Origin: Culex pipiens pallens
Taxonomy: Eukaryota; Arthropoda; Insecta; Diptera; Culicidae
Reading direction: 5' to 3'
Length of the DNA stretch: 64,000 nt
Assembly (NCBI RefSeq): GCF_016801865.2
Contig: NC_068937.1
Coordinates: 28,731,241 to 28,795,240, forward strand
The notes under the pieces are model-generated. The model had not been told where the DNA came from. It worked only from the letters and a program-made list of their open reading frames with translations, and did not search any database. Position numbers and translations under genes: made by a program. Positions 47,684-58,898 of the stretch are shown piece by piece. How positions within the stretch are numbered: position 1 is the stretch's first letter; every line of letters begins with the position of its first letter.

Positions 47684-50600
47684 TGCGGATCGCGCGGATG
47701 GCGCGGATGGCGCGGATGGCGCGTATCGCGCGGATCTGGCGCGGTTTGGTGGCTAATTTTGCTCAGGCGCGGATTTCGCGCGGATAGCAATTTTGATAAA
47801 CAAAATAATTGAGAACGATAGAATTTCTTTCAAATTACAAAGGAAAATATTGCTAGGAATTAAACAAATTCAGTCTTTTTCGTTGAGAGCGAAAACATCA
47901 ATTTCTAATAAGTAATTATTGAAGAATATTTTCTTCTTAAAATTATTGATTTTTTTCTTAATACGAGTCTTTTAAATAATCTTCAGGGAGCGATTTTTTT
48001 TTAATTTATTGAGATTTGTTATAGAAATTTAACATAACATTACAACTCATTATTTTTAAAACATCTGCTTAACAATTCAAATAAATACCAATTTTATTAA
48101 AATCAAAATAACAAAATTCGAAAAATTACAGAATAATCAAAATTTGAAGCTATGAAACTTTTTTGATTTTCTATGCTTTTTCAATATGAAAATTTAAATT
48201 TTAAAATTTTTGGTTTATTGAAAAAAATAAAAATTCTGTTGCCACTCTGATTCAGGTAGAATTGATTCTACTCCCAATTATCACAACATGATAAAATTCA
48301 CTTAGAAATCTGCTAAAATCTTCGTTTGAAAGCGATTTTTTTAAATTATTAAATTATTAAATTATTATATTATTAAATTATTAAATTATTAAATTATTAA
48401 ATTATTAAATTATTAAATTATTAAATTATTAAATTATTAAATTATTAAATTATTAAATTATTAAATTATTAAATTATTAAATTAATAAATTATTAAATTA
48501 TTAAATTATTAGATTATTAAATTATTAAATTATTAAATTATTAAATTATTAAATTATTAAATTATTACATTATTAAATTATTTAATTATTAAATTATTAA
48601 ATTATTAAATTATTAAATTATTAAATTATTAAATTATTAAATTATTAAATTATTAAATTATTAAATTATTAAATTATTAAATTATTAAATTATTAAATTA
48701 TTAAATTATTAAATTATTAAATTATTAAATTATTAAATTATTAAATTATTAAATTATTAAATTATTAAATTATTAAATTATTAAATTATTAAATTATTAA
48801 ATTATTAAATTATTAAATTATTAAATAATTAAATGATTAAATTATTAAATTATTAAATTATTAAATTATTAAATTATTAAATTATTAAATTATTAAATTA
48901 TTAAATTATTAAATTATTAAATTATTAAATTATTAAATTATTAAATTATTAAATTATTAAATTATTAAATTATTAAATTATTAAATTATTAAATTATTAA
49001 ATTATTAAATTATAAAATTATAAAATTATTAAATTATTAAATTATTAAATTATTAAATTATTAAATTATTAAATTATTAAATTATTAAATTATTAAATTA
49101 TTAAATTATTAAATTATTAAATTATTAAATTATTAAATTATTAAATTATTAAATTATTAAATTATTAAATTATTAAATTATTAAATTATTAAATTATTAA
49201 ATTATTAAATTATTAAATTATTAAATTATTAAATTATTAAATTATTAAATTATTAAATTATTAAATTATTAAATTATTAAATTATTAAATTATTAAATTA
49301 TTAAATTATTAAATTATCAAATAATTAAATAATTAAATGATTAAATGATTAAATTATTAAATTATTAAATTATTAAATTATTAAATTATTAAATTATTAA
49401 ATTATTAAATTATTAAATTATTAAATTATTAAATTATTAAATTATTAAATTATTAAATTATTAAATTATTAAATTATTAAATTATTAAATTATTAAATTA
49501 TTAAATTATTAAATTATTAAATTATTAAATTATTAAATTATTAAATTATTAAATTATTAAATTATTAAATTATTAAATTATTAAATTATTAAATTATTAA
49601 ATTATTAAATTATTAAATTATTAAATTATTAAATTATTAAATTATTAAATTATTAAATTATTAAATTATTAAATTATTAAATTATTAAATTATTAAATTA
49701 TTAAATTATTAAATTATTAAATTATTAAATTATTAAATTATTAAATTATTAAATTATTAAATTATTAAATTATTAAATTATTAAATTATTAAATTATTAA
49801 ATTATTAAATTATTAAATTATTAAATTATTAAATTATTAAATTATTAAATTATTAAATTATTAAATTATTAAATTATTAAATTATTAAATTATTAAATTA
49901 TTAAATTATTAAATTATTAAATTATTAAATTATTAAATTATTAAATTATTAAATTATTAAATTATTAAATTATTAAATTATTAAATTATTATATTATTAA
50001 ATTATTAAATTATTAAATTATTAAATTATTAAATTATTAAATTATTAAATTATTAAATTATTAAATTATTAAATTATTAAATTATTAAATTATTAAATTA
50101 TTAAATTATTAAATTATTAAATTATTAAATTATTTAATTATTAAATTATTAAATTATTAAATTATTAAATTATTAAATTATTAAATTATTAAATTATTAA
50201 ATTATTAAATTATTAAATTATTAAATTATTAAATTATTAAATTATTAAATTATTAAATTATTAAATTATTAAATTATTAAATTATTAAATTATTAAATTA
50301 TTAAATTATTAAATTATTAAATTATTAAATTATTAAATTATTAAAATATTAAATTATTCAATTATTCAATTATTCAATTATTCAATTATTCAATTATTCA
50401 ATTATTCAATTATTCAATTATTCAATTATTCAATTATTCAATTATTCAATTATTCAATTATTCAATTTTTAAATTATTATTTTTTTTGCCATTTTCTTAG
50501 TTCGGATCATTTTCGGAATCATATTTTAGTTTAGAGAAATTTAGAGAAGAAAATAATAGAAATTTCGTGTTTCGATTTTCCAGAGTAAAGTTTTGGCGAG

Positions 50601-50982
50601 AATTATCAAGTACTAAATCCCTAGATTTTATAATTTGGTAATTTATTTTATGGTTTTAAATTTTTTAAATTTTCGAATTCAATTTTTTTCCTGAATTTGT
50701 TTTTGAAGCAATAATATTTAAAGTGTTGTAAAAAATGCTCATATTGTTTCAGAAATGGCGAAAAAGGTTCCATTTAGTACAGGAATTCACAACTGATCAA
50801 CGGTACTGATCCAAATGACTTCTGTATTATTCTTTTTTCGTTTAAAATTTCATTCATTATGTTACTCTCTTCTATGTTTTTCGCGATTTTTTTATATGGC
50901 GCGGATTTCGCGCGGATTGGGTTTTGGGGTCGGCGCGGATCTGGCGCGGATTTTTTCTCGACTTTTCCGTAACAACCCTGTA
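47684..50982. repeat. GCGCGGAT-rich element ends framing an AT satellite
   Basis: Clusters of the motif GCGCGGAT lie at about 47690-47790 and 50898-50955. The extreme ends are GTTGCGGATCGCGCGG on the left and the complement-like TTTTCCGTAACAACCCTG on the right, suggesting a TIR element of the CAGGGTTGTTACGGA type, probably hAT-like. The interior is mostly the (AAATTATT)n array. No TSD was fixed. Confidence 0.55.
48343..50473. repeat. (AAATTATT)n satellite-like array, about 2.1 kb
   Basis: An 8 bp unit repeats about 265 times. Long interior stretches, for example about 49360-50340, contain no G or C at all. The first two-thirds hold a few variants (AAATGATT, AAATAATT, one AGATTATT). At the right edge (about 50355-50465) the unit changes to CAATTATT in about 13 uniform copies, a local homogenisation of one variant. 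Confidence 0.97.
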
Positions 50983-52307
50983 AATGGCTTTCAATAAGGT
51001 TTTATGAAACTTTTAAAAGAGAGTCTTGAAAACCCAATGGCAATGTCGTGGTCCTTTTGGGTTTTAACAGAGGTTTATCGGGGTTCTGGGGAGGCTGTTA
51101 CGACTTAGTGGTTGTAAAGTTGGTTTTGGCTGATAGGTTTTATAGCGATTGTGACAGCTTTGATAGAGCTTAAAATGTTACTTGGGCGTACATTCAAGCT
51201 TAATACCTTAACCAGGACCAGGACAGTTTTTCTTTTGATAAATTGATTTCCCATAACAAACGGGTTTCCAAAACAAGGAACAAAAAACCCAAATCAATTG
51301 TCCGCACGAAATTCAATTCCCTACACCCAACTCCCAAACAACTTTTGCACCCCACAGCTGTTGATCGGTACCAATTTGGGGATGCTGCCGCCGTCGACAA
51401 GATTATTCGGCCGGTTGATTAACATGCCAAGATAGTGTGTGTGTGTGTGTGTGTGGCTGGCCACAACCACAAAACCCATTAAGGACAGAACAACAGTCCG
51501 CGACGGAGATCAATCTCCAATCACGTTTCACCGCGCGTCGCAGTGCCAAAAAACGAAATTGAAGCAAATTTTATAACACTTAGTTGCTGGAGCGACTAGG
51601 AGCGCTAGCCGGACAAACTAGTTGGGGAAGTTGGTTTGGCCAGAAAAGGAATCGACCACGGCGGCGGCTCTCCACGTGGGACGGATAGATTGATCGACCA
51701 GGTGAGAAGAGAGCAAGTGAAAGTGAGGCTCAGTGCGGTTTCTCAGCAGAGCAGTTTTTAAAGGTTTTAGAAGAAATCTTTTTTTTTAAACCATAAGATT
51801 ACTGCAAATGTTTAAAAAAAAATAATTAAATACTCGTAGTATTTAACCAACTCACTAAATGCATTTCCCTTAACAAACTTAAATGTTTGAAAAAATTGAT
51901 GAGTTGAGATAAACTTAACCAAAGGAGCTTCCAATCAGGCCAAATTCGCTGGGAGGTCTAGAGACGTTACACGAAACTTTTCGAGCACTTTTCGAGCAGT
52001 TCCACTTTTGGACAATTCCATCAAAGAGCGGCCGGCGCATTGAAACCGAAAATCGATTCCAATTAACAAGTGTTCAACATGGGCTGGGAGGCGGCTTTAG
52101 AGTGTCATTTTGGCCAATTGGTTATGCGAGGAACGTGCAGAGATTATCTGATTCCGCGAGGTTGGGAGTTGGACACCGACTCTGACGGACAGGTTAAGCC
52201 GGTGTGAGCGGCATAATTTAAGGTTGCGGCGCGCGTCTTGCGTAATCGCGATCCCGCCATCTCCACACTGCGTATGTTGGGTTTAAGGTGAAAATGGTGA
52301 GAGAAAG
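50983..52307. other. Single-copy-looking DNA, no gene recognised
   Basis: Composition is even from about 51200 to 52310, with a (GT)n run at 51435-51454 and a CACGTGG box near 51673. No frame has recognisable features. It may be host intergenic or upstream sequence. Confidence 0.35.
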
Positions 52308-52311
52308 AGCG

Positions 52312-54073
52312 GAGCAATTCTCTACGAAATCGGTCTTTTTTCTTCAATTTTAATTTTTGTATTTTTTAATCCGGCTGAAACTTTTTTGGTGCCTTCGGTA
52401 TGCCCAAAGAAGCCATTTTGCATCATTAGTTTGTCCATATAATTTTCCATACAAATTCGGCAGCTGTCCATACAAAAATGATGTATGAAAATTCATAAAT
52501 CTGTATCTTTTGAAGGAATTTTTTGATCGATTTGGTGTCTTCGGCAAAGTTGTAGGTATGGATACGGACTACACTGGAAAAAATAATACACGGTAAAAAA
52601 AAATTTGGTGATTTTTTTATTTAACTTTTTATCACTAAAACTTGATTTACAAAAAAACACTATTTTTAATTTTTTTTATTTTTTGATATGTTTTAGAAGA
52701 CATAAAATGCCAACTTTTCAGAAATTTCCAGGTTGTGCAAAAAATCACTGACCGAGTTATGAATTTTTTAATCAATACTGATTTTTTCAAAAAATCGAAA
52801 TTTTGGTCGTAAAAAATTTTCAACTTCATTTTTCGATGTAAAATCAAATTTGCAATCAAAAAGTACTTTACTAAAATTTTGATAAAGTGCACCGTTTTCA
52901 AGTTATAGCCATATTTAAGTGACTTTTTTGAAAATAGTCGCAGTTTTTCATTTTTTTAAATTAGTGCACATGTTTGCCCAGTTTTGAAAAAAATATTTTT
53001 GAAAAGCTGAGAAAATTCTCTATATTTTGCTTATTCGGACTATGTTGATACGACCTTTAGTTGCTGAGATATTGCAATGCAAAGGTTTAAAAACAGGAAA
53101 ATTGATGTTTTCTAAGTTTCACCCAAACAAAAAAAAAAAATTCCAAAGAAAATTCCAAAAATATTTTTTTCGAAGAGATCGGAAAATTACACAAATGTTT
53201 CATATATTAACATTGAAAATCGGACCATTAGTTGCTGAGATATTGACGATAGAAAATGGTGGGTTGTTTGGGTGAAACTTAGAAAACATCAATTTTCCTG
53301 TTTTTAAACCTTTGCATTGCAATATCTCAGCAACTAAAGGTCGTATCAACAAAGTCCAAATAAGCAAAATATAGAGAATTTTCTCAGCTTTTCAAAAATA
53401 TTTTTTTCAAAACTGGGCAAACATGTGCACTAATTTAAAAAAATGAAAAACTGCGACTATTTTCAAAAAAGTCACTTAAATATGGCTATAACTTGAAAAC
53501 GGTGCACTTTATCAAAATTTCAGTAAAGTACTTTTTGATTGCAAATTTGATTTTACATCGAAAAATGAAGTTGAAAAATTTTTACGACCAAAATTTCGAT
53601 TTTTTGAAAAAATCAGTATTGATTAAAAAATTCATAACTCGGTCAGTGATTTTTTGCACAACCTGGAAATTTCTGAAAAGTTGGCATTTTATGCCTTCTA
53701 AAACATATCAAAAAATAAAAAAAATTAAAAATAGTGTTTTTTTGTAAATCAAGTTTTAGTGATAAAAAGTTAAATAAAAAAATCACCAAATTTTTTTTAC
53801 CGTGTATTATTTTTTTCCAGTGTAGTCCGTATCCATACCTACAACTTTGCCGAAGACACCAAATCGATCAAAAAATTCCTTCAAAAGATACAGATTTTTG
53901 AATTTTCATACATCATTTTTGTATGGACAGCTGCCGAATTTGTATGGAAAATTATATGGACAAACTAATGATGCAAAATGGCTTCTTTGGGCATACCGAA
54001 GGCACCAAAAAAGTTTCAGTCGGATTAAAAAATACAAAAAAAATCGAATGACCGAAATCCTAGAGAACTGCTC
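52312..54073. mobile_element. Long-TIR fold-back element (family F1), copy 2
   Basis: This is the best-preserved family member. The ends are GAGCAATTCTCTACGAAATC and its imperfect complement ending GAACTGCTC, flanked by the 4 bp duplication AGCG (52308-52311, 54074-54077). The two arms of about 816 bases (52312-53127 and 53258-54073) are almost perfect reverse complements around a loop of about 130 bases. Frames such as the 84-residue pair at 52647-52901 and 53493-53747 are mirror images. There is no coding capacity. Confidence 0.93.
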
Positions 54074-54404
54074 AGCGGTAACCTGGGTTGCCAATAATGA
54101 GGTTAAGCAGCAGGTGGCGAAATTTTGCAATTAATGCCGTGGTATTGAATGAAAGGTGCGATTTGCCTTCCTCATTTTACAGAGGAAAGGCTATTCAGTG
54201 GTGCTCAAAGTTATTGGAGGCCGGGCCAAATAAGATATTTATGAAAAATATATTACGTTATTTTAATTCATAAGTCTAGAAAATACATCCTTCAGCTGAA
54301 GTTTTTTTTTTCAAATTTGTGGTATTTTCAACTTTTTGTTTGTTCGTTAATATAAAACACAAATGACAGTTTTCTATAAGTATTGTTGATTTTATTGTTT
54401 AAGG
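54074..54404. other. Spacer
   Basis: Contains a phrase near 54162-54200 (TTGCCTTCCTCATTTTACAG, GAGGAAAGGCTAT) related to the repeat at 56.0 kb. No gene is seen. Confidence 0.35.
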
Positions 54405-54406
54405 TA

Positions 54407-54641
54407 CCGTAAACTGGGGTGACTTTGATAGCCCGGGGTGACTTTGATAGGTTTTTCAAATGCCCGTCAAATTAATATTTAAACATTTTTGAGAATTTTG
54501 AGTATGTAAGCATTAAGGGAAAGCTTATTATCGAACATATATGCAAAAATGTGACTGTTACATTGGATGTATCAAAAATAGTGGCCAAATCAAATTTCTA
54601 TCAATGTCACCCCGGGCTATCAAAGTCACCCCAGTTTACGG
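54407..54641. mobile_element. 235 bp TIR element with CCGTAAACTGGGGTG ends
   Basis: CCGTAAACTGGGGTGACTTT and its perfect complement form TIRs of about 36 bp, flanked by TA (54405-54406, 54642-54643). A second GGGTGACTTTGATAG copy lies inside the left end. This is a small non-autonomous TA-inserting element. Confidence 0.88.
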
Positions 54642-54771
54642 TATTTGAAAAAAAATTGTTTAGCTGAATTTACTTCTGTTCTCAATAATATTTTAAGGTT
54701 TTTTTTATTTAGAAAATGTTGTGAAGTAATCTGCGTGACTTATGTAACGGCGTTAATTTATCTTTAAATTA

Positions 54772-55213
54772 AGGCCGTTGCAAATATTTATCAAAGTCAG
54801 CCTGAAAAATCAGAGGGCAAATAAAAATGTTTTCAAAAAACTACAAAACTTTAATGAAAATTAAAGTTTAATCAACTGAAACCAGTAAAAATGCATTTTC
54901 CTGCGTTTATAATTATATTTAGTATGTTTAACCTCCTTTGAAAACACTTTAAATTTTCATAAAATACTAATGTACAGTCTCACAAAAGTTTTTTTTTCGC
55001 GAAAAAAATATTCCGTCAATACATAGATATTTTGAAAACTAATGGTTGGAAAGCAACTGGACGAGTGTAAAATGCATTTAAAAAAAAACACTTTCTCCTT
55101 CCAAATGTTGAAGCCTAGGCATGTAATTTCAATTATTTTTTTCTTTTTTGCCTTCCCCTCGACTTTGGTCAGAGCCGAGGGACATAAACTTCAAAAAATA
55201 TTTGCAACGGCCT
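54772..55213. mobile_element. 0.44 kb TIR element with GGCCGTTGCAAATATTT ends
   Basis: AGGCCGTTGCAAATATTT at the left and AAATATTTGCAACGGCCT at the right are perfect inverted repeats of about 18 bases. A left-end-only relative lies at about 45319. The target duplication was not resolved. There is no ORF. Confidence 0.82.
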
Positions 55214-55984
55214 ATGTGTGACTAATAAAAAATTGTTGAGAGCTAGACTTTCAACAATTCAACGAAAAACATGTTAGAAAATGTTTTAAGCACCCGTTAA
55301 GTTGAATTGCAGTTTTTTTTTTCAAAAAAATGTAAAATTTGGCAAAAAAACACTTTAGCAAAAAAACATTAATTCATCGAAAAATCACTAAAAATCTTTT
55401 TTTTTTATAAACCAGAACATGCTCAAAATGATTTAAAACGCAGAGGAATGCATTTTTAATTGAGTTCAGCATTGCACTCATATTTTTATGGATATTTTGA
55501 AGTTTTTTGCAAAAATATATTTACCCTTGGTTTTTATAGCAAATTTTTAATAATGAGGGGAGGGGAGGATTGTTGAAAAAAGCGTTATAAAATATTTGCA
55601 GCAACCTTACTGTTCCGATTTCAACATTTAGTCAGCCTTAATCCTGAAAGCCTGATTTCCAAAAATGTTTGATGAATATTTACTAGTTTCACTCACATTG
55701 AAACTTGTGAAACTGTGTCCTAAAATAGGAACCAAAACATTGAATAAAAAGTTTAAAGGTTTTTTTTATCAACAAAAAATGAAAAAGATTAGCATAAAAA
55801 AAAATTAAATTAAATCTTAATTTTGAAAAGTATAAAATCATTAAACAAGTGATCAACGGGCCATTTTACATGATTATTCAAAATGGGTCCGCGGGCCACA
55901 AAAAATCACCTCGCGGGCCATACTTTGGTCACCCCTACTATAAAGTCACTCGAAAAATGAATGTGGATGTGTGCACCAAAAAAT
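55214..55984. other. AT-rich spacer with a hAT-like terminal fragment
   Basis: At about 55860-55938 the sequence GGGTCCGCGGGCCACAAAAA followed by CTCGCGGGCCATACTTTGG and ending CACCCCT has the style of a hAT right end (complement AGGGGTGACCAAAG). No matching left end was found, so it is a truncated relic. The rest is A/T-rich with nothing recognised. Confidence 0.4.
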
Positions 55985-57070
55985 TATCACTCAATTATTT
56001 CGGAACTGGTGTTTTGCCTTCCTCACGTTACTGAGGAAAGGCTATAAAATCACTCGAAAAATGCACTTCTAAATTAGACCTCCAAGACCCACCTTCATGT
56101 ATACTTATCGACTCAGAATCAAATTCTGAGCAAATGTCTGTGTGTGTGGTGGGATGTTGATCAAAAAATTGTCACTCGATTAGCTCGACATTGGCTAAAC
56201 CAATTTTGTCCGTCTTGGCCTCATTCGATCCGTCTTGGTGTTCCATAAGTTGCTATTAAAAATTATGCAGTTTAGTTAAGTACTTCAAAAGTTATGCTAA
56301 ATAAAACGATTTTAACAAAAGTCCGGAAGATTGTAAAAAAGGTGGTTATTGTAAGAAAAACCGTCATGTTATACATTTTCAAAAAGGTATTTAAAAGAGC
56401 TTTTCAACGCGTTCAAAACATTGAAGATCTGACCATCCTATCAAAAGCTATAAGCACTTAAGTGTTATTTACGCACTTTTTGAGGCCGGATCTCAGATAT
56501 TTTGATGAAAACGTTGTTCGGATCTCTCATGCGACCTATCGTAGGATGGGTATTCAAATACAAACGCATCCAAAACATTGAAGATCTGACAACCCTATCA
56601 GAAGTTATAAGCACTTAAGTGTTATTTACGCACTTTTTTCATTTTGGATAGCACCCTTTAAATGTGAGGAAGGCGCCAACCACCTAGAATGGATTAAGTA
56701 TCGTTTTTTTTTTTTTGTAAGAAAGATATTTAAGAGACCTTTCTAACGAGTCCAACAAATTAAAGATCTGACAACCCTATCAAAAGTTATATGCACTTGA
56801 GTGTTATTTATAAACTTTTTGAAGGCTGGATCTCAGATATTTTGATGAAAATGTTGTCCGGATCTGTCTTACGACCCATGGATTGGATGGATAATAAAAA
56901 GATCTTTCCAATGTGTGCAAAAGATTGAAGATTTGACAACCCTATCAAAAATTATGAGCACTTAAGTGATAATTTAACAGATGTTAAGGGGGATTGAGCA
57001 ATTCTTACTGAATGTTTTCACCATGTGAATGGGAGGAAGGCAGCAACCACCTAAAGGTGGATTAAGTAAT
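55985..57070. repeat. Degenerate tandem repeat, about 4 units of 155-190 bp
   Basis: The phrase built from TTGAAGATCTGAC, CCTATCAAAAGTTATAAGCA and CTTAAGTGTTATTTACGCAC recurs at about 56420, 56577, 56762 and 56926, with GATCTCAGATATTTTGATGAAAA between units. The upstream part (55985-56100, TTGCCTTCCTCACGTTACTG) and the end (GGAAGGCAGCAACCACC) look like edges of a larger mosquito repeat, possibly a LINE 3' region. No coding frame survives. Confidence 0.6.
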
Positions 57071-57203
57071 TTTTTTGGTACATTCAAATCGAATTTGTAG
57101 CATTTTATAAATATTTTTCTCACAAAGTATTCTTGAACCCGCAAAGAGTTGAATTTTAAATGATTTTTCCTTCAATTCAATTTTTCAAACATGTTCTAGT
57201 GTA

Positions 57204-57420
57204 CACAGCAAAAAAACCCGATGGTAAAATCGCATGCAAAAGAAAAGTCAGTTAATATCACACACTGCATGTACACTTGTTTTCTACACACACACAAAGT
57301 TGTAACCGACGGGATTCAAACCCAGTACATCAGAGAGGACTGGCGCCTTAGTCTGCTCGGCTACCAGACAGGTAAAGGGTGGAAGGAATAAACGCCTATA
57401 CACCCAGAACTGGGCATACG
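57204..57420 (-). repeat. tRNA-like module in the CACAGCAAAAA repeat, second copy
   Basis: It begins with ACACAGCAAAAAAACC and GATGGTAAAAT, like the repeat at 21547. On the minus strand about 57309-57372 has an A-box-like TAGCCGAGCAGACTAAGGC and a T-arm GGGTTTGAATCCC. The style is that of a tRNA-Leu or tRNA-Ser, but the full cloverleaf does not close. It is a SINE-like relic. Confidence 0.5.
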
Positions 57421-57548
57421 AGAGGATAAAGAGCACGATTCGGTAGTAAAATGGTACTGTGTGCGGACGGAGAGGATAAATCCCGAAATAACCGAGAGTA
57501 CTTTACTCATGGTTCATCTTCAAAAAAAGTTCATCTAACAAAAAAAAA

Positions 57549-57625
57549 GTACCGGTACCGAGACTCGAACCCAAGACCTTCGGCATATTGAACCGTGCCT
57601 TTGCCGTATGGGCCACCATGGTTCG
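57549..57625 (-). pseudogene. tRNA-like sequence
   Basis: On the minus strand a D-arm-like GGTGGCCCATACGGCAAAGG and a T-arm with GGTTCGAGTCT are separated by the usual distance. The acceptor ends do not pair over 7 bp. It lies about 240 bases from the module at 57309 in the same orientation. Confidence 0.45.
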
Positions 57626-57877
57626 GTAACTAAGTGGCGGTCATTTGTCCATATAAGCCACTCAATAGGATGAACTGTTCCAATGAACGAATGAACACGC
57701 GTGAGGACTATACTCTCGCAAAATAGCACTTTCCTCACGTTTCTTTTCGTGAGGACTATCCCCTCGTTCTTTAACTTTGGGTATACCAGCTTGACATTGT
57801 GTTCAAGTAATCTCACATAACATATCACAACATAATGCAAAATTTATTTTTGATAAACAATGCCGAATAAGACCGTA
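57626..57877. other. Spacer
   Basis: GC-balanced with repeated CGTGAGGACTAT phrases at about 57701 and 57749. No gene is recognised. Confidence 0.35.
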
Positions 57878-57885
57878 TTTGTCAG

Positions 57886-58890
57886 CAGGGTTGATTGATA
57901 TGCACGGAGACGTGCTTGAATCATAGGAGACGGGTTTCAAGTCGTCACCAAGCACGCATGTTTTTCAGTGTCTATGGTGATGCACGTCACTTTTTTCTTT
58001 TCTCGTGCTTACTTTTCTGGTAAGCACGTCACTTGACAAGCACATAACTGCACGTGTGCTTATTTTCAAGTGGACTTTTTTAAAACTTAATAAATAAGAG
58101 GTTTGTAAAATTATATTTTTAACTGTGGGATAACATTAAAATGCTCTTTAATGTTTTAGATTGAAAATGAAACGAATTTATTTATGGAAAATTCGATGGC
58201 GAAACAAATCGACATTACAGTCTAGCCGGGAGTGTTATTTGCCGGTTCAGAGGCCTATTGTTGGCTGCGAAAATCCTGCCTTAAGTTGCCGGATGCAGTT
58301 TCCATCGCTGATTTCCGTGGATGGTTTCGTTTCTGGACTTCATGCCGGTTCCGGGTCTATGGTTGTTCAGCTGGCTTTGCTAGTTCCAACAGGTAGGCGT
58401 CTTGACTATTCGCCATCGCTCAAAGGCGGCCCCAGCACTAGCTTATGCGACTGACCCTACTTTGAAGGTAAGGCCTGAGGGTGGTCGACCGCTAGACTAG
58501 TCGACTAGTCCGACAAATCCGTGGCAAGGTGGATGCTCTGTGACTGGCCTCTTGATTCCAACGATGGCAAAGCGATAGTTATTTTTATAATCTGCGCTCT
58601 ACAAATTTAACCGAAAATATGTTTCATGTTTTTGAAGTACTCGGGTTTTGGGAACCGTTTACTGATAAGGCCAACTTATCACACCAGTTTGAGCTTGGAC
58701 CAACTCTAAACGAGTTAATTGATTAAAAAATGATGTGGCTGTGTTTAAAACTGTAATTTAAATATAAGCACGCGAAATCATAAGCACTGCGTGCTTAACA
58801 TAAGCACGAGCACTGCTCAGCAATTTTTCATGTGCAGAGCCAAATCAAAGTACACTTAGAAAATTCGTATGTGTCTATTCATCAACCCTG
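57886..58890. mobile_element. 1.0 kb hAT element with perfect 8 bp TSD
   Basis: The ends CAGGGTTGAT and ATCAACCCTG are perfect 10 bp inverted repeats directly flanked by TTTGTCAG on both sides (57878-57885, 58891-58898). Subterminal AAGCACG/CGTGCTT motifs occur at least four times near the left end and three near the right, as expected of hAT transposase-binding sites. The middle (about 58190-58560) is GC-richer than the ends, contains a 97-residue frame (58161-58454) with no transposase motif, and carries donor-like GGTAAG sites. It is non-autonomous, with possible captured sequence. Confidence 0.92.
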
Positions 58891-58898
58891 TTTGTCAG

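Noticed and set aside
52350..54134. Related 60-110 residue frames in F1 copies (6369, 7649, 52350, 52647, 53493, 53847, 61425)
   Set aside because: They are mirror-image translations of transposon arms. Frames break between copies and no domain is recognisable.
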